A stretch of DNA of 64,000 bases from Nothopassalora personata. Taxonomy: Eukaryota > Ascomycota > Dothideomycetes > Mycosphaerellales > Mycosphaerellaceae. Location: NCBI GenBank assembly GCA_033816765.1, contig CM066294.1, positions 1,302,001 through 1,366,000 of the forward strand, given 5' to 3'. Position 1 is the stretch's first letter. Each line of letters starts with the position of its first letter. Shown here piece after piece: positions 27,684-39,900 of this stretch. The translations under genes and the position numbers were made by a program. The notes below the pieces were generated by a model that did no database searches, had not been told where the DNA came from, and saw only the letters and a list, made by a program, of their open reading frames with translations.

Positions 27684-30600
27684 GCGTGGCAGACAGTGGT
27701 CAACCGAACATCCAAGGACAGAAAGAGCATGAGATTGAGAGACACAGAGTGCAAGAGATGGACTATGAGGAGGGGGAACTGAAGATATCAGCCTGCGCGC
27801 TAGAGCCGCAGCAGCCAGATGTACACCCTCACATAGTCCTGCCAGTAAGGATACAACATGAAAAGGCAAGAGGCCTTGTAGACTCTGCTTCCACCTCTCT
27901 CTTTCTGGATTGGAAGTTCACACGCAAACATATAATACCCTTATCCCCTCTGGTAAAAAGCAAGAACCTGACCCTGGGCAATGGCAAGTCTAGCGGCCGA
28001 CGTATCACCCATGCAGCCCTGGTTGATGTCGACATCAAGGGTCACCGCGAGCAGATGCTATGTTACGTCACCGACCTTGAATACGACGTCGTCCTTGGCC
28101 TGCCATGGTTGAGTGCTCACAACCCCGACATCTTCTGGGAGACCGGCGAAGTGGCTTTCAGATCGGACTACTGCTTTGGTCACTGTCTTCATAACAAGAC
28201 GTCGACAACCGTACAGTCACTGAACCACCAACACCGTGCTCGCAAGGACACAACGAAATACGGACCGGAGCCCTTCACTAGTGAGTCAGGGGGATTCACA
28301 GCAGGAGGGGCAGAATTGAACGTGTCATCCATGGACCTGGATGATGACGGAGAGGTTGAGTGCATTGAAGTCACGCAACGAGCCTGGGAGATGTACGCGC
28401 ACCGGCCTGGGGCCAAGTGCTTCTACGTCCTGCCCACGGGTGAGGAGTGTGACGAGAATGGCAACCTAAAGCTGAGCGCAATGGCAGCTGATGACCTGGA
28501 TCAGTTTCTGAACAAGGAGTTCAACCATAACCCGAAGGAAAAGCTGCCACCAGAATATCATCATCTGGCAGACACCTTCTCGGCAAAGGACCATGATGTG
28601 CTGCCACCGCACAGACCCGGCATCGACCATGAGATTCACATCAAGCCAGATGGCCCGCAGGAGCCGCCATATCGCAAACCCTATGGTCTCGCTCCGCAAG
28701 AAAACGAGGCCGTCAAGAAATGGATCACTGAGCAAGAAGGACCTGGCAAGATCAGACCAGCAGGGCAGAAGACAAGTCAATCCCCAGCACCTGTGCTTGT
28801 GGTGCGCAAGCCAGGCGGAGGACTGCGAGTGTGCATCGACTACCGCGGGTTGAATGCAATCACTATCAAGAACAGATACCCGATACCGTTGATTCAGGAG
28901 ACGCTAAACCGCATGCACGGCAAGAAGTACTTCACGAAGCTGGATATCGTCGCAGCCTTCAACAAGCTTCGCATTGCAGAAGGGCACGAATGGCTTACTG
29001 CATTCGCTACACGGTATGGCGTGTACGAATGCCTCGTGCTGCCATTTGGCCTTTGCAATGGTCCCGCATCTTTTCAGTCTTACATCAACAAGGTGCTGCA
29101 AGAACATCTAGACGACTTTGTGTCAGCCTACCTCGACGATGTGCTAATCTTTAGCGATACGCTCGAAGAGCACATCGAGCACGTGAAGAAGGTGCTCACG
29201 AAGCTGCGCGACGCTGGGCTTACAGTGGACATTGACAAGTGTGAATTCCACCAGCAGCGGGTGAAGTACCTTGGCCTAATCATCACGCCTGAGGGCATTG
29301 AGATGGACCTAGAGAAGCTCGAGTGCATTCAGACCTGGGAAGCGCCTTCCAACCTGAAGGACGTACAAGCTTTCTTGGGATTCGCCAACTTTTATAGGAG
29401 ATTCATCGAGGCATTCTCGAGGTTGGCGGCACCGCTGACAGATCTGACCAAATCAAATGGGCCAAGTAACCACAAGAACCGCAAGGTCAACTGGACACCA
29501 GAGTGTCAGCGGGCATTTGATGCACTAAAGGCGGCATTTAGCAAAGCTGGGATGCTTGCGCACTACGTGCCAGGGCGACAGACGGTTGTCGAAACGGACT
29601 CCTCCGACTTCGTCAACGCAGGCGTGTTGTCGCAATACGATGAGAACGGAGTACTGCATCCTGTCGCGTTCTACTCGAAGAAGCTAAGCCCGCAAGAGTG
29701 CAATTACGAAATCTATGACAAGGAGCTTTTGGCAATCATTAAGGCTTTTGAGGAATGGCGGCCAGAGCTGGCCTGTGAGGGTGACGATGACACTATTGAA
29801 CCAGTCAAGGTGTTCACTGATCACAAGAACCTCGAGTACTTCATGACCACGAAGCAGCTAAACAGGCGCCAAGCGCGCTGGGCTGAATTCCTGTCACAGT
29901 TCAACTTTCGAATCATATATCGACCAGGTGTCCAGGGAACGAAACCTGACAGCCTCACGAGACGCAGCCAGGACCTTCCGCAGGGGGTGGACGATCCGCG
30001 TAATCAGCATCAGCACCAGACGTTGCTGCCGCCTGAGCGATTCCTTAAGATCGACTCGATGCGCGCAACTATAGAGGACGTAGCTGAGGAGACTACACCA
30101 CTGAACCTAGAAGCCACAGAGTTCACACGAACAGCAGCCACTGCTGCCGAGCCGCAGGCGGAGTCGGTCCAGGACGCAATACGAGAAGCCGAACTCGAAT
30201 ACCGCATGACAACAGCCTATGCCGTGGATACAGAGTTGAATGCAGCAATCAAGACACTGCAGAAGGGGGATGCCATCCCTACACTGCTTCAGAAGGCTAA
30301 GGTGCACCCAGTGCACTGCAAAGTAGAAGGTGATCTACTGTACGTACGCAATCAGTATGGTGGATGGAGCCTGTGGGTGCCGGATGATCGAACACTGCGC
30401 ACTCGCATTATCCGAATGAACCATGACCCGCCAGCCGCAGGACACCCAGGCAGAGCACGCACCTACGAGCTCGTGGCACGTGAATTCTACTGGCCTGGCT
30501 TGGCACGGTCAGTGCGCAGGTACACCGGCAATTGCCGGCCTTGTCGCACGACGAAATCTCTGCACACCCAGCCACCGGGTTTGCTGCACCCACTTTCGGT

Positions 30601-32494
30601 ACCAGAAAGACCATGGCAACACATCGCAGTAGACTTCGTAGTCGACCTGCCACCGAGCGAACTCGACGGCATGACCTACACTAACATCATGACTGTCACA
30701 GACAGGCTCACGAAGGAAGTGGAACTGATACCTATTGGCGCTATGACAGCGCAGAACGCTGCAAGGTTGTTCCTCAAGCACGTCTTTTGCCGACACGGCT
30801 TCCCTGACACTATCACTTCAGATCGCGGCAAGCAGTTCATAGCCACCTTCTGGAAACGCCTGTGCAAGATGCTCCGCACAGAGAGGAAGCTGAGTTCTTC
30901 CTATCACCCCCAGACCGATGGGCAGTCAGAACGTACTAACCAGGCAATGGAGCAGTACCTACGAGCCTTCATCAATGAGTCGCAGAGTGACTGGGCAGAA
31001 TGGCTCCCCCTGGCCCAATTTGCAATGAACAACCACGTGTCAGAGACTACGGGTGTGTCACCATTCTACGCCAACCTAGGCTACAACCCCGAGTTCACCG
31101 AGCGCATTGATCTGCAAGCCGGTAAAGACCGTAACCTCACGACTATCCAGCGACTCGACAGCAAATCAGCTGAGGCGTTCGCCCGACGGATCTGTGAGCT
31201 GCATCGCAACCTTCAAGAGAACATGCGAATGTCACAAGCACTTCAAGCGGAAGCAGCAAACAGGCACCGCAGCATCTCGCCAGACTACAAGGTTGGCGAC
31301 TGGGTGTATCTGAGCACGAAGAACATCCGCACGACACGACCGTCGAAGAAGCTCGACCGCAAGTACGCCGGCCCATACCAGATCACGGAGGTTATGCCGG
31401 CGAAGCTATCATATAAGCTGAACCTGTCTGATGCCCTTGCAGGACTAGACAATTGCTTTCACACGTCACTACTTCAGCGCGCTGACAGCCCCGATCTCCT
31501 ACCGCTCGAGGGACAACGGCTGGCGCCACCCCCAGCCATCACGATTGAACCAGACACGAGAGAAGCCGAAGCTGCAGCAGACGTTACCGCACCAACACTC
31601 GAATACGAGGTGGACAAGATCTTAGACATGTACACCCGCAAGAGGGCTGGCAAGGTGAAGAAAGGAAAGAAGCGCAACGTGGACACTTGGTACAAGGTGC
31701 GCTGGACAGGATATCAGGATATGGAAGATGGAGAAACCTGGCAACCAGCTGAGGACTTGCTTGTGAAAGCAGCCGCCGCTCTTGCAGACTTTCACCATAA
31801 CCGGCCGGAGTTATCCACACCTGCAGGCTTTGCAGCTCCATCCGACTGGTCCCCACCAGACAATGAGGTGCTCGGACTCAACACGATCAGGGTCAAGCAA
31901 GACACCGTCACGATTGAGCCAGCCGGAGCCTTGCCTCTGATGGAATCGGGTCAGCGCATGTTCACCACGCACCGCTGCACTGACCAGGTTACGAGACAGC
32001 CCGTCGTCACAACTGAGGTCACCGGCGCCAGCCGTCCTCAGCTCTGCGATAGCACAGGCAGTTGTACCGATGCTTTAGTAAGACCTGCAGAGCCTGCAAT
32101 GATACCCAACCTTAGTCACAAGGATCAGACGCGAGTGTCCGCCGAAGACAGACTTAGGTCTAGGTCGGGCCAGCTAGCCAAGCAATGCGAGTCTAAAGCA
32201 GACACCGCAGCGAAAGAGATGTGCGACGCGGAGATTGCAGTGAAGGAGATGGACGACGATCTGGAGGATGACTGGACGTTTGCACGGTTATGGAGCTCGA
32301 CAGGCAAAGGTGACAAGTGGCCACACAAGACGGAGCAAGTGAATAAACGAATGAAGGAGCGACACGCTCAGAGGACTGAGGCGACTTTTGAGAGGGGGGG
32401 TACTGTCACGGGCAGCCCGCGACCCTTCACTGACGATGCGTCGTCCCGGGTGAACCTCGGACCTTCTGCATCGGGACTAGCGGCTTGGCGTTAG
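27659..32494 (+). CDS. G2 Pol polyprotein reading into the 3' LTR
   Basis: Numbered from the GTG at 27686 there are 1602 residues. That GTG is unlikely to be a real start in a fungus, and entry by slippage at 27659 is more likely. The protease motif is D66-S67-A68. RT has YLDD at 482-485. RNase H acidic residues are D638, E680 and D712. The integrase triad is D983, D1046, E1082 with 35 residues between the last two, followed by a GPY module and a chromodomain at about 1306-1382. The tail passes the position of the G1 stop (CAG here, TAG in G1), runs through the polypurine tract and ends at 32494, about 90 bp inside the LTR. The last 30 residues are thus LTR-encoded. Confidence 0.93.
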   Translation, partial: GKWRDRCLSVADSGQPNIQGQKEHEIERHRVQEMDYEEGELKISACALEPQQPDVHPHIVLPVRIQHEKARGLVDSASTSLFLDWKFTRKHIIPLSPLVKSKNLTLGNGKSSGRRITHAALVDVDIKGHREQMLCYVTDLEYDVVLGLPWLSAHNPDIFWETGEVAFRSDYCFGHCLHNKTSTTVQSLNHQHRARKDTTKYGPEPFTSESGGFTAGGAELNVSSMDLDDDGEVECIEVTQRAWEMYAHRPGAKCFYVLPTGEECDENGNLKLSAMAADDLDQFLNKEFNHNPKEKLPPEYHHLADTFSAKDHDVLPPHRPGIDHEIHIKPDGPQEPPYRKPYGLAPQENEAVKKWITEQEGPGKIRPAGQKTSQSPAPVLVVRKPGGGLRVCIDYRGLNAITIKNRYPIPLIQETLNRMHGKKYFTKLDIVAAFNKLRIAEGHEWLTAFATRYGVYECLVLPFGLCNGPASFQSYINKVLQEHLDDFVSAYLDDVLIFSDTLEEHIEHVKKVLTKLRDAGLTVDIDKCEFHQQRVKYLGLIITPEGIEMDLEKLECIQTWEAPSNLKDVQAFLGFANFYRRFIEAFSRLAAPLTDLTKSNGPSNHKNRKVNWTPECQRAFDALKAAFSKAGMLAHYVPGRQTVVETDSSDFVNAGVLSQYDENGVLHPVAFYSKKLSPQECNYEIYDKELLAIIKAFEEWRPELACEGDDDTIEPVKVFTDHKNLEYFMTTKQLNRRQARWAEFLSQFNFRIIYRPGVQGTKPDSLTRRSQDLPQGVDDPRNQHQHQTLLPPERFLKIDSMRATIEDVAEETTPLNLEATEFTRTAATAAEPQAESVQDAIREAELEYRMTTAYAVDTELNAAIKTLQKGDAIPTLLQKAKVHPVHCKVEGDLLYVRNQYGGWSLWVPDDRTLRTRIIRMNHDPPAAGHPGRARTYELVAREFYWPGLARSVRRYTGNCRPCRTTKSLHTQPPGLLHPLSVPERPWQHIAVDFVVDLPPSELDGMTYTNIMTVTDRLTKEVELIPIGAMTAQNAARLFLKHVFCRHGFPDTITSDRGKQFIATFWKRLCKMLRTERKLSSSYHPQTDGQSERTNQAMEQYLRAFINESQSDWAEWLPLAQFAMNNHVSETTGVSPFYANLGYNPEFTERIDLQAGKDRNLTTIQRLDSKSAEAFARRICELHRNLQENMRMSQALQAEAANRHRSISPDYKVGDWVYLSTKNIRTTRPSKKLDRKYAGPYQITEVMPAKLSYKLNLSDALAGLDNCFHTSLLQRADSPDLLPLEGQRLAPPPAITIEPDTREAEAAADVTAPTLEYEVDKILDMYTRKRAGKVKKGKKRNVDTWYKVRWTGYQDMEDGETWQPAEDLLVKAAAALADFHHNRPELSTPAGFAAPSDWSPPDNEVLGLNTIRVKQDTVTIEPAGALPLMESGQRMFTTHRCTDQVTRQPVVTTEVTGASRPQLCDSTGSCTDALVRPAEPAMIPNLSHKDQTRVSAEDRLRSRSGQLAKQCESKADTAAKEMCDAEIAVKEMDDDLEDDWTFARLWSSTGKGDKWPHKTEQVNKRMKERHAQRTEATFERGGTVTGSPRPFTDDASSRVNLGPSASGLAAWR
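32387..32403 (+). other. Polypurine tract of G2
   Basis: TTTTGAGAGGGGGGGTAC directly precedes the 3' LTR. It matches the tracts of G1 and of the 1435-bp element. Confidence 0.8.
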
Positions 32495-32586
32495 CTTAAG
32501 TACCCGCCGCGCCTCGCGCTCCTCTTTCATAGCTTCGTAGAACAACAACTATCTCATTCGGACCCTTTGGTACGCGCGCCCTTACA
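32404..32586 (+). repeat. 3' LTR of G2
   Basis: 183 bp, no difference seen from the 5' LTR; followed by ATTAT. Confidence 0.95.
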
Positions 32587-35500
32587 ATTATACGTTGTTA
32601 ACTGTTTTTAGTTCTAGCTATTCTCTAATTAACTATGTCTTTATAGGGTCGATCGTTATCCCTATAGTACTAATAATAAAGCCTAAGAATTTAACTTCTT
32701 TCTTATAGAATTCGTATTTCTCGGGTACTATCTAAAACCCTAACTATATAAGTCGTTTAAAGACGTCCTAGACTTGTCTTATATACTCCTATAGGGATCC
32801 TTTTATATAGACTAATATATCGTCTATATAGGCGATAATGTATACGTTAAGTAGGTCTCTAAGAGTCTCGTTAATAAGGTCCTAGTAGGATGCCGGTGCG
32901 TTAGCTAATCCTATTAGTATAACTAAGTATTTGTAAAGTCCGTATCTTATTCTAAAAGCGGTCTTCTATTCTTCTCCTTCTACTATACGGATAGCATAGA
33001 AGGCATCTCGTAGATTAATCTTTGTGTACTAGTTAGATCCGGTTAATCTATCTTATGCTTCTTTAATGTTTAGTAGTAGATATCGGGTTTTAATCGTAAT
33101 CTCGTTTAACTTCCTATAGTCTTATACGAGTCGTAACTTCCCGTTTGCTTTTAGAACGAACATATATAGAGTTCCTATACTTAAGGTAGATCTTCTTATC
33201 TATCCTTTAGCTAGCTTCTCCTTTAGCTATTCTCGTATAGTCTATAGCTCTTTCTTAGACATTTAATATAGGGGTCCCTATAGAGGCTCTTTCCCTAGCT
33301 AAATGTTTATCTTATAATCCTATAGTTAGTACTTAGGTAAGGCATCCTTACCTCTTTCCTCTTTAAAGAGTCGCGACTACTTACGATACTCCTTAGGAAT
33401 ACTTAACTCTAAGATATTAGTATCCTTCGATAGTACGTTACTTCTATTACTACTAGTAACTTCGTAACCCGGCGACCCTACGCTAGTGTCTATTCCGGTC
33501 GAAGGTAGTTCTTCTATCCTTCTAGTCGGCGTAAGCTATATCTTGTTTAGCTGTTTCCTTACCTTATCTACTAGTAAACGCTACTACTACGTAGGCTAAA
33601 TGTCGATAACGTAATCGTATTCCCTAAATTTAAGTACTCCTTTCTTCTAGTCAACTATTAGATTGTACTTTCTTAACTAAGGTATACCTAATATAATGTT
33701 ATAACTAGCTATATTAGTAATATCTAAGATAATTTCCTCGTAGTACTATTAGATTACTAGTAGTAGCGGTATCGTCTCTCGCTCTATACTAGGTAAGGAT
33801 AATCCGTCTACCGCGATTAATTTATACCCTTCGTCTTTCTTTCGGGTTACGATCCCTTTAGTCCTTATAAATGTTTCGGAGGTGAAATTCCCGCTTACTC
33901 CGGAATTAATTATAACCTTAGTCCTATAACTATTAACGATTGCTTATATTCGGAAGACTACTTCTACTGTCGGTAATGCTTAAGCCTTTCTTATCTTATA
34001 TAACTCCTTTTAGTCGCTTATTCCTAAGGAGTCGATCCTTTTCCCAATTGTCGAATAGAACATTATATTTCGTAACGTAAGGCTTTAGCTTAAACCTATA
34101 GTAAAGCGCTTAGTCTCTATATATTTTCTCGGTTATATTCCTAGATTCGTTACGTTTCTAAGTAGAGTACGCGTACGTATTATACTATATTACGTAATTC
34201 GTTCGATATAAATGTTCCTAACGGCATAAGGTAGCCGGTACCTATTATTCTACTTCCTAAAGATAGTCGTTTAGTAACTACTATCGCGAGATTCTCTTTA
34301 ATACTTATAATTAGGTATGTCTAAGCTATTGCTCGTAATATATTAAGGGTTTTGTTAAACTCGTTTAGGTATAGTATTCGTTATCCCGATATTTTTAGTA
34401 GGAATTCTTTATGCCTTCTCTATAGATAAACGATTATATTGTATAGCTTCTTAGGTGCATCGATCGTAAAGGTTAATTGTTCGTTATCGTCGTTAGTGTC
34501 GCTCTCTTCTCCTTTGGAGGAATCTTCTTCGCTCGATTCGTCCGGATCCTAATCCTCTTCGATAGTATCTAGCCCGGTAGTTTCTTAACTTTGTTTCTAT
34601 AGTCCCGGTAACTACAATCTATTCTATCCTAGGTCCTAGTTTTCCTTATTACTTTTATTATTATTGAAGTAGGTTTCGTCTATGTCTACTTCCTAGAGCG
34701 TAGCGTTTTATTGATATGTCGCTCCTAGGGTTCCTCTCGGTTACTAAGGCTAATACCCTACTCCTAATTTTGCGGAGTAGTAAACCTAATACGAGTCTTA
34801 GTAACAGAATCGCTAATAAAGGCTTCTATAACTATTTCGAGATTCGGACTCGATCTCGTAGTCGACTCTTCGTGCTATTACCCTAAACGTCCGGTTCTGT
34901 TTCTCGTAAATGTCAATTTAGCTAGTAATATTCTACTATCGTGTATTTAACTAGTCGCGCGTGTTTCCTAGACTTCTTTTGCTACTTCCCTTATAGGTTA
35001 CTTTAAGCTCGTCGAGCTTATTAAGGGTATTCTTAATATAGTCTTTAATTTGTTAAAGTCTCCCTAGGACGCTATTGTCCTAGGTACGTAATATGTCGTA
35101 TTCTAGTTCTTCGAGAATTTCGTTACGCTACGTTTATATTTCTTTTTCCTCGTCGTAGGCTCGTTTCGGTAGTCCGGTCCGTTAGATATTATAAAACTGT
35201 CGTAGGTAGTTCTTATAACTATAGTATCCTCCTCGTCCTTATAAGGGGTCTAGGAGAGGTATGTTACTTCCGTTACTAACTCTCTCCGCTACTCCTCGAG
35301 TATAGTTAGTATTACCCGGTAATCTAATACTACTCTCGAGTTTACTAGTTCCTTGTTATATTATATTAAACTGCTTACGGCGTACTATATTTCTTTTACC
35401 GTAGTAGTCCCTCGCTATATAGCCTTCCTTACTATAGGTATAGTAGGTAATACTTTCTTTTAAACTCTTAGGCTTAAATTTACCCCTGTTCTTAATCTTG

Positions 35501-36218
35501 CGACCCTTTTAGGTAACGTCGAGCTCTATTAGTTATAGTCTATAGTATAGCGTATAGTTCTTAGGCTTATTATTATCGTAAACGTTATTAAAGCCTCTAT
35601 TATTTTAATTGTCGTAACCTAGTATATATCCGGCCTTTCTAGATATCTTAGAGTCGTATCGTCGCTCTAGAGCTCTCTCGTAGAGTTTATCGTTAAGATT
35701 AATTGTAACTTTAACTAAGTTACCTAAGTCTCTAATCTCCCTTCCGTCCCTTATTAACTTATCCTTAACTTGCTTCTTTAGTCCTCTTCGGTATATAACT
35801 TAAAGTGCTTCGTCGTCCTAATTAGTAATCTAGGCGTACTCCTAGAATTTTGTAGCGTAGTCGGTAGTAGATGTCTTCTATATTAAGTACTAAATAACGC
35901 GTACCGTAGTAGAGATCTTATTCGAGATTCTAAAGACGCTCTTTATAGTATACTTAAGATAGTTATAAGACTTAAAGACTCTATTACTATTATCGTTCCC
36001 GTTACTATCTAGGTATTTCCTAAGGAATAGTTTAACCTAATACTATGCTCGTCCTCTTAAGAAGGTAGTAGCGAAGATAGGCTTAAGGTCCTTAGCTATA
36101 GAGTTAAATAAGAAGTATATATCTATCTAAGTAACCTAAGTGTCGAACTTGTCTCGGTCGCTATAGTAGAATTCTAGCTTACTAACCTTAAGGGTGTCGT
36201 TACCTATATAAATAGTAA
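32587..36218 (-). pseudogene. RG gag, protease and RT (RIP-mutated)
   Basis: The minus strand reads Gag from 36218 (cut by A2) to about 35300, with a decayed CCHC knuckle at 35404-35450 (GKEGHIARD-like). The protease lies at about 33920-33600, where NSGVSGNF stands for the usual DSG motif after a TG to TA change. RT lies from about 33300 to 32587, with YIDDILVY near 32826-32800. Stops are RIP-type throughout. The N-terminal part of Gag, the leader and the 5' LTR are missing at the A2 junction. It is distinct in sequence from G1 and G2 but also a chromovirus. Confidence 0.82.
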
Positions 36219-36609
36219 TGTCTACTAACTACCCTATGTAGGCCTATCCGAGTTGTGGTAGTGTGAAGCGGCGCTTATGTAAGCAGAGGTATTTGCCGGT
36301 CCCGGGACCGTGAAATCAGGTCACGTGACGAGCAGCGTAGTAGCTAGATAAAACAAGAGGATTAGCGGACCCTAAACCCCTATGCCCTCTACTCGAGAGG
36401 TATAAATTGAATTGTTACGTTAATGCTACGCTTATAATGCTTAACTGCGTAGTATATATCTTAATAGCTATACTAGGTCCCGCTAGCTTACCTAAATGTC
36501 TAATTAAACCTAAATGAAATTAGGGCAAGTTAGACCTAAGGGACCCCCCCCCTCTAAACCTAAGGTCGACACAACTAAACCTAAGGTTAGCACAACTAAT
36601 TAGTCGTTA
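36219..36609 (-). repeat. 3' LTR of A2
   Basis: About 391 bp, homologous to 47731-48096, with RIP-type and length differences (an expanded C run and a duplicated segment near 36545-36600). The palindrome copy at 36291-36316 has one altered arm, followed by GGTCACGTGACG. Confidence 0.87.
36291..36316. repeat. Palindrome copy in A2 3' LTR
   Basis: The core GGTCCCGGGACC is perfect; the flanks are ATTTGCC and GTGAAAT, so the outer arms do not pair fully. Confidence 0.85.
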
Positions 36610-36990
36610 ATATATCCTCTCCTATTACGAACCTGTCCTTAGGTTCTAAAGCAGTAAGCCCGGGCATTATAGGTAGCTTAGTTAGTCGCTATAAGCTAAG
36701 GTAGTCTTATAGTAGCATAGTAGCTCACCCTACCATTTAGCTTAACATATAAGATGTTAGGCAGTCCTAGGGCCTACTAGCGATAGTTTAAGCTAGCGAC
36801 AGTTTATAAAGATCGAAAGGATCCTTCTAACAGAGACCGTAATAATAACGTTAATAACCGCGACTCGTATCCGTCGTACTATACTAACGTATGCTACGAA
36901 ACTAGCGAGGGAATAGACAGCTATGTTAGCATTAATCGAGCGGGCTAGATAGTCGAATAACGTAAACGCTACTCATAAGACAAGTAAGCG
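36610..36990 (-). other. A2 3' untranslated region
   Basis: This lies between the end of the extra frame and the 3' LTR. A purine-rich tract abuts the LTR. No gene was seen. Confidence 0.5.
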
Positions 36991-39900
36991 TTAGTACCAG
37001 TAACCTAATAAATCTAAAGACGAGTCTACCGCGTAGCTAGAAGGTAAGTTAAAGGAAGATAAGTAACTATAAGAAACAAGTAAGATCTAAGGACTAGAAG
37101 TACCTATACCCGAAGCATTAGAACTAGAATTAGAACTAGAATCAGAACTAGAATCCTATAGGCTATAGCTGTAGCCGGAAATTAACTAGAAACTAGGAGC
37201 CTATAGACCCGCACTAACTACTCAGTTCCACTTAGTCTTATATAACTCCTTTGTCTAGACCTACTCGTTATCGTAGCTAACACTAGTCTCACTAGACGCG
37301 TCCCTAAGTAGCTAGCTAGTAAAGTTCCTATAGTAGTTGCGGAAGAAGCTCTTATTACGCCCTTCGCTTATAAAGCACATCTACTCGAGAGTAGTAACTA
37401 AGCTAAGCTACTTATCTATCAATTTTATAGCTCGGACGCGCTAATTATGCATCTTCTTATAGAAGAGCTCCGAGTCTAGGCGGACCGTAGCATTAAGCTA
37501 CCTTCTAGCATTAAGGATGACTTTGTTATCGTTCTAAGACTTTAAACCCGCTAGGGCATCGGATAGAGGGCTAATACTACTAAGGTGTACGGCCGTAGGG
37601 AAAGGATAGCTAGGTACTAGGCGTCGATACTTAAACCCTACAGCGCTCTTACTTAGCGTCTTAAAGTTACGATAGAGGTCTATCACCTAGTGTATGCTCT
37701 AGCTTCTCTAGAGTTTAAGATAGTTATCGTCGCGGATCTCGATAAAGTAAGGGTTAATCTAACGTAGCGTCTTCTTATATGCGGCCTACCTTATTAGAAC
37801 GCCTACAGTAGTCACCCGTATTTACCTAGCGCTTAGGTCCTCTCTAAACTAGCTAATGCTATTCTCACTTAGGTAATTTTAGACCCTAACCGAGAAGAAA
37901 CGCTTAAATCGGCCGTCTTCTATACAGTCATTAATCTAGCACTACTAGATAAACTCTCTAGCATTCCCTTTCTTATAAAAACCGTGTAAAAACTCCGGCC
38001 CACTAGTGCCCTCTAAGTTAAGAGAGTATAGCATGTTAAGCCGGTTACTAGTCTAGTAGTTTTCAATTTCGAGGTTTAAGTCGACCCTAGCATACTACAC
38101 TATAGTGTTCGCGTCACCCCCCTAATAAGCCCTATTAAAGCTAAAAATCGTAGGCCTAGGGAAGGAGATAAACCGAGTGCAGTGTTAAGGGTGTAGCGTT
38201 ACTTATAAGAGCTATAGCCCGGGGTCTTATCGTATAATCTATTAGCTTAGAGAATACTACATGTTTTAGTAGACGCCGCCGTTACTAACCTTATTTAATT
38301 CTCGTAGGTGCTATCGGTACGCGTCGAATTCTCGACTTATCATTTCTCTAACTAATTTAACCCGCGGCGCCAGTTTAGCGTTATTATACTAGTATAGCAT
38401 ATTGCTATTAATATAGGTACCGGTACTATTAAGATCGGCTTAGTTAGCTTTATCGATACTAAATTTGTCGAGGATCTAGTTATAGTTAGTATACGTAACG
38501 ATACTACTCGTAGTACTAACTTTGCCTCGAACGCGGAGGTAGCTAAGCGGGTTAACAGTCTTCTAACTACGCTTATTAGGGCGAAACCACGACCCATTCT
38601 TTACCTTAATAGCTAAAAAACTCTTACCTTTAAAGAGCTAGTCTTAGACCTTAAGCGCGCGCTTATATAGGGTATTAGCGGTAATACCGGGATTCGTAAC
38701 GAAGTAGAGAGCCTTATAGTAGAAATCTCGAACATACTAATCGCACATTATAGCGCTAACCTTACCATCCCTCTTAAGAACGTCCGAGACAGCATATTCG
38801 AGCATCTTAAGGCCCGCTATCCGGTGCTTAGGTAGCTAGTTAATACTATCTATATTAATCGAGTTTCTAAACTTAATGCTATAGTACCGCTTATTATAGG
38901 TGCAGTTAGCGCGCTTAATCCGGAGGGCCTCGTCTTCTTATAGGATCTAATCTTTAAAGACTAATACATCCCTAATTATAGCCGAAGGTAACATAGTAAG
39001 TATCGGATTACTATTCTCAGTTAAGGCCGGAGTAGATCGTAGGGTGCTAACCGGTGTACCTAGCGGACTGCCTTCGCGTATAGGAGCGCCGTCTAGCGTT
39101 CGGTTAGGCGAGGATTAAGTAGGCGCAGTTATGCCCTTACCTATGCTCTCGCCTATACGGAGCTACTTAAGTCGACTCGACTTACGACCGCCTCTCAATA
39201 GGACTATAGGCTAGGTAGAGGCTAGTAGAGTTAGCGTAGTACTCTTTATACGTCCTTTACCTTTACTACTCGGTAGTAGCTAACGTGGCTATTGCTAGCT
39301 AGATAGTCTAGGTTAATCTATACTATCCTCTAGGGACGCGGACTTCTTAGTAATAGTACCCTCTATAAAGTATAGAAGGCTATCCTTATAGACGGCTAGG
39401 CGGTATCTTCTAATAATGTCCCTACTCTTAGCCGATTACGGATTAATGCTACGTGCTTTAGCCTCCCTATCGTACCGGGTAAGATTACTAGGCTCTAGAA
39501 TTTGCTTACAATCTATGCCCTTACGGCCGATCCTTATACGCTAGATTAATACCCTCTAGATTCTACTAATAGCCCTACTGTAGTCTAGGTACTTATTAAT
39601 AAAGGCCGTAAACTAGCGGCGCCCGCTATTAGTACTACAAAGCTCGGAGATAACGCGTCGATTAAGAATCTTATTATCTATCTACTATAGCTAGTAGCGG
39701 GTAAGCGTAGCTCGAAGAGTCTTCTCTCGGTTACGAATCTCTAAACCGGTCTTACGAATCTTACCGACGATAGGAAACAAGACATCGAGCTTCTTATTAC
39801 TAAGGAATTTATCCTAGTAGCTCTTACCTATACCGCTCTTAACTTCCTCGAAAAACAGGTTAACCTAGACGGAGCAGTCTTCGAACACCTTCTCGAAGCC

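Larger units (their letters stand above)
25275..32586 (+). mobile_element. Intact chromovirus G2
   Basis: This 7312-bp element has 183-bp LTRs that read as identical, an ATTAT duplication, a putative self-priming site, gag, pol in the -1 frame and a polypurine tract. It is clearly homologous to G1 over its whole length but diverged in LTR, gag and the region between RNase H and integrase, so the two are separate lineages of one family. There is no RIP damage. It is inserted in the RT region of RG. Confidence 0.95.
13682..36218 (-). mobile_element. RIP-mutated chromovirus RG, host of three nested insertions
   Basis: Removing the 1435-bp element (15806-17240), G1 (17738-25037) and G2 (25275-32586) leaves one continuous minus-strand gypsy element of about 6.5 kb: gag at the right, then protease, RT, RNase H, integrase and chromodomain at the left. 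The 3' LTR is cut by A1 after about 95 bp, and the 5' end is cut inside gag by A2. Stops are RIP-type. An antisense frame and a tRNA pseudogene occupy the space between chromodomain and 3' LTR. Confidence 0.85.

Noticed and set aside
27686..27688. GTG as the start codon of pol in G2 (and G1 at 22648)
   Set aside because: Eukaryotic initiation at GTG is unlikely. The conserved slippery heptamer upstream gives a better explanation.
13313..36609. Reading 13313-13681 and 36219-36609 as the LTR pair of the chromovirus between them
   Set aside because: These repeats also flank A2 on its other side and start A3. The A2 purine tract abuts the 36.6-kb copy, and RG has a different LTR start at 13775.
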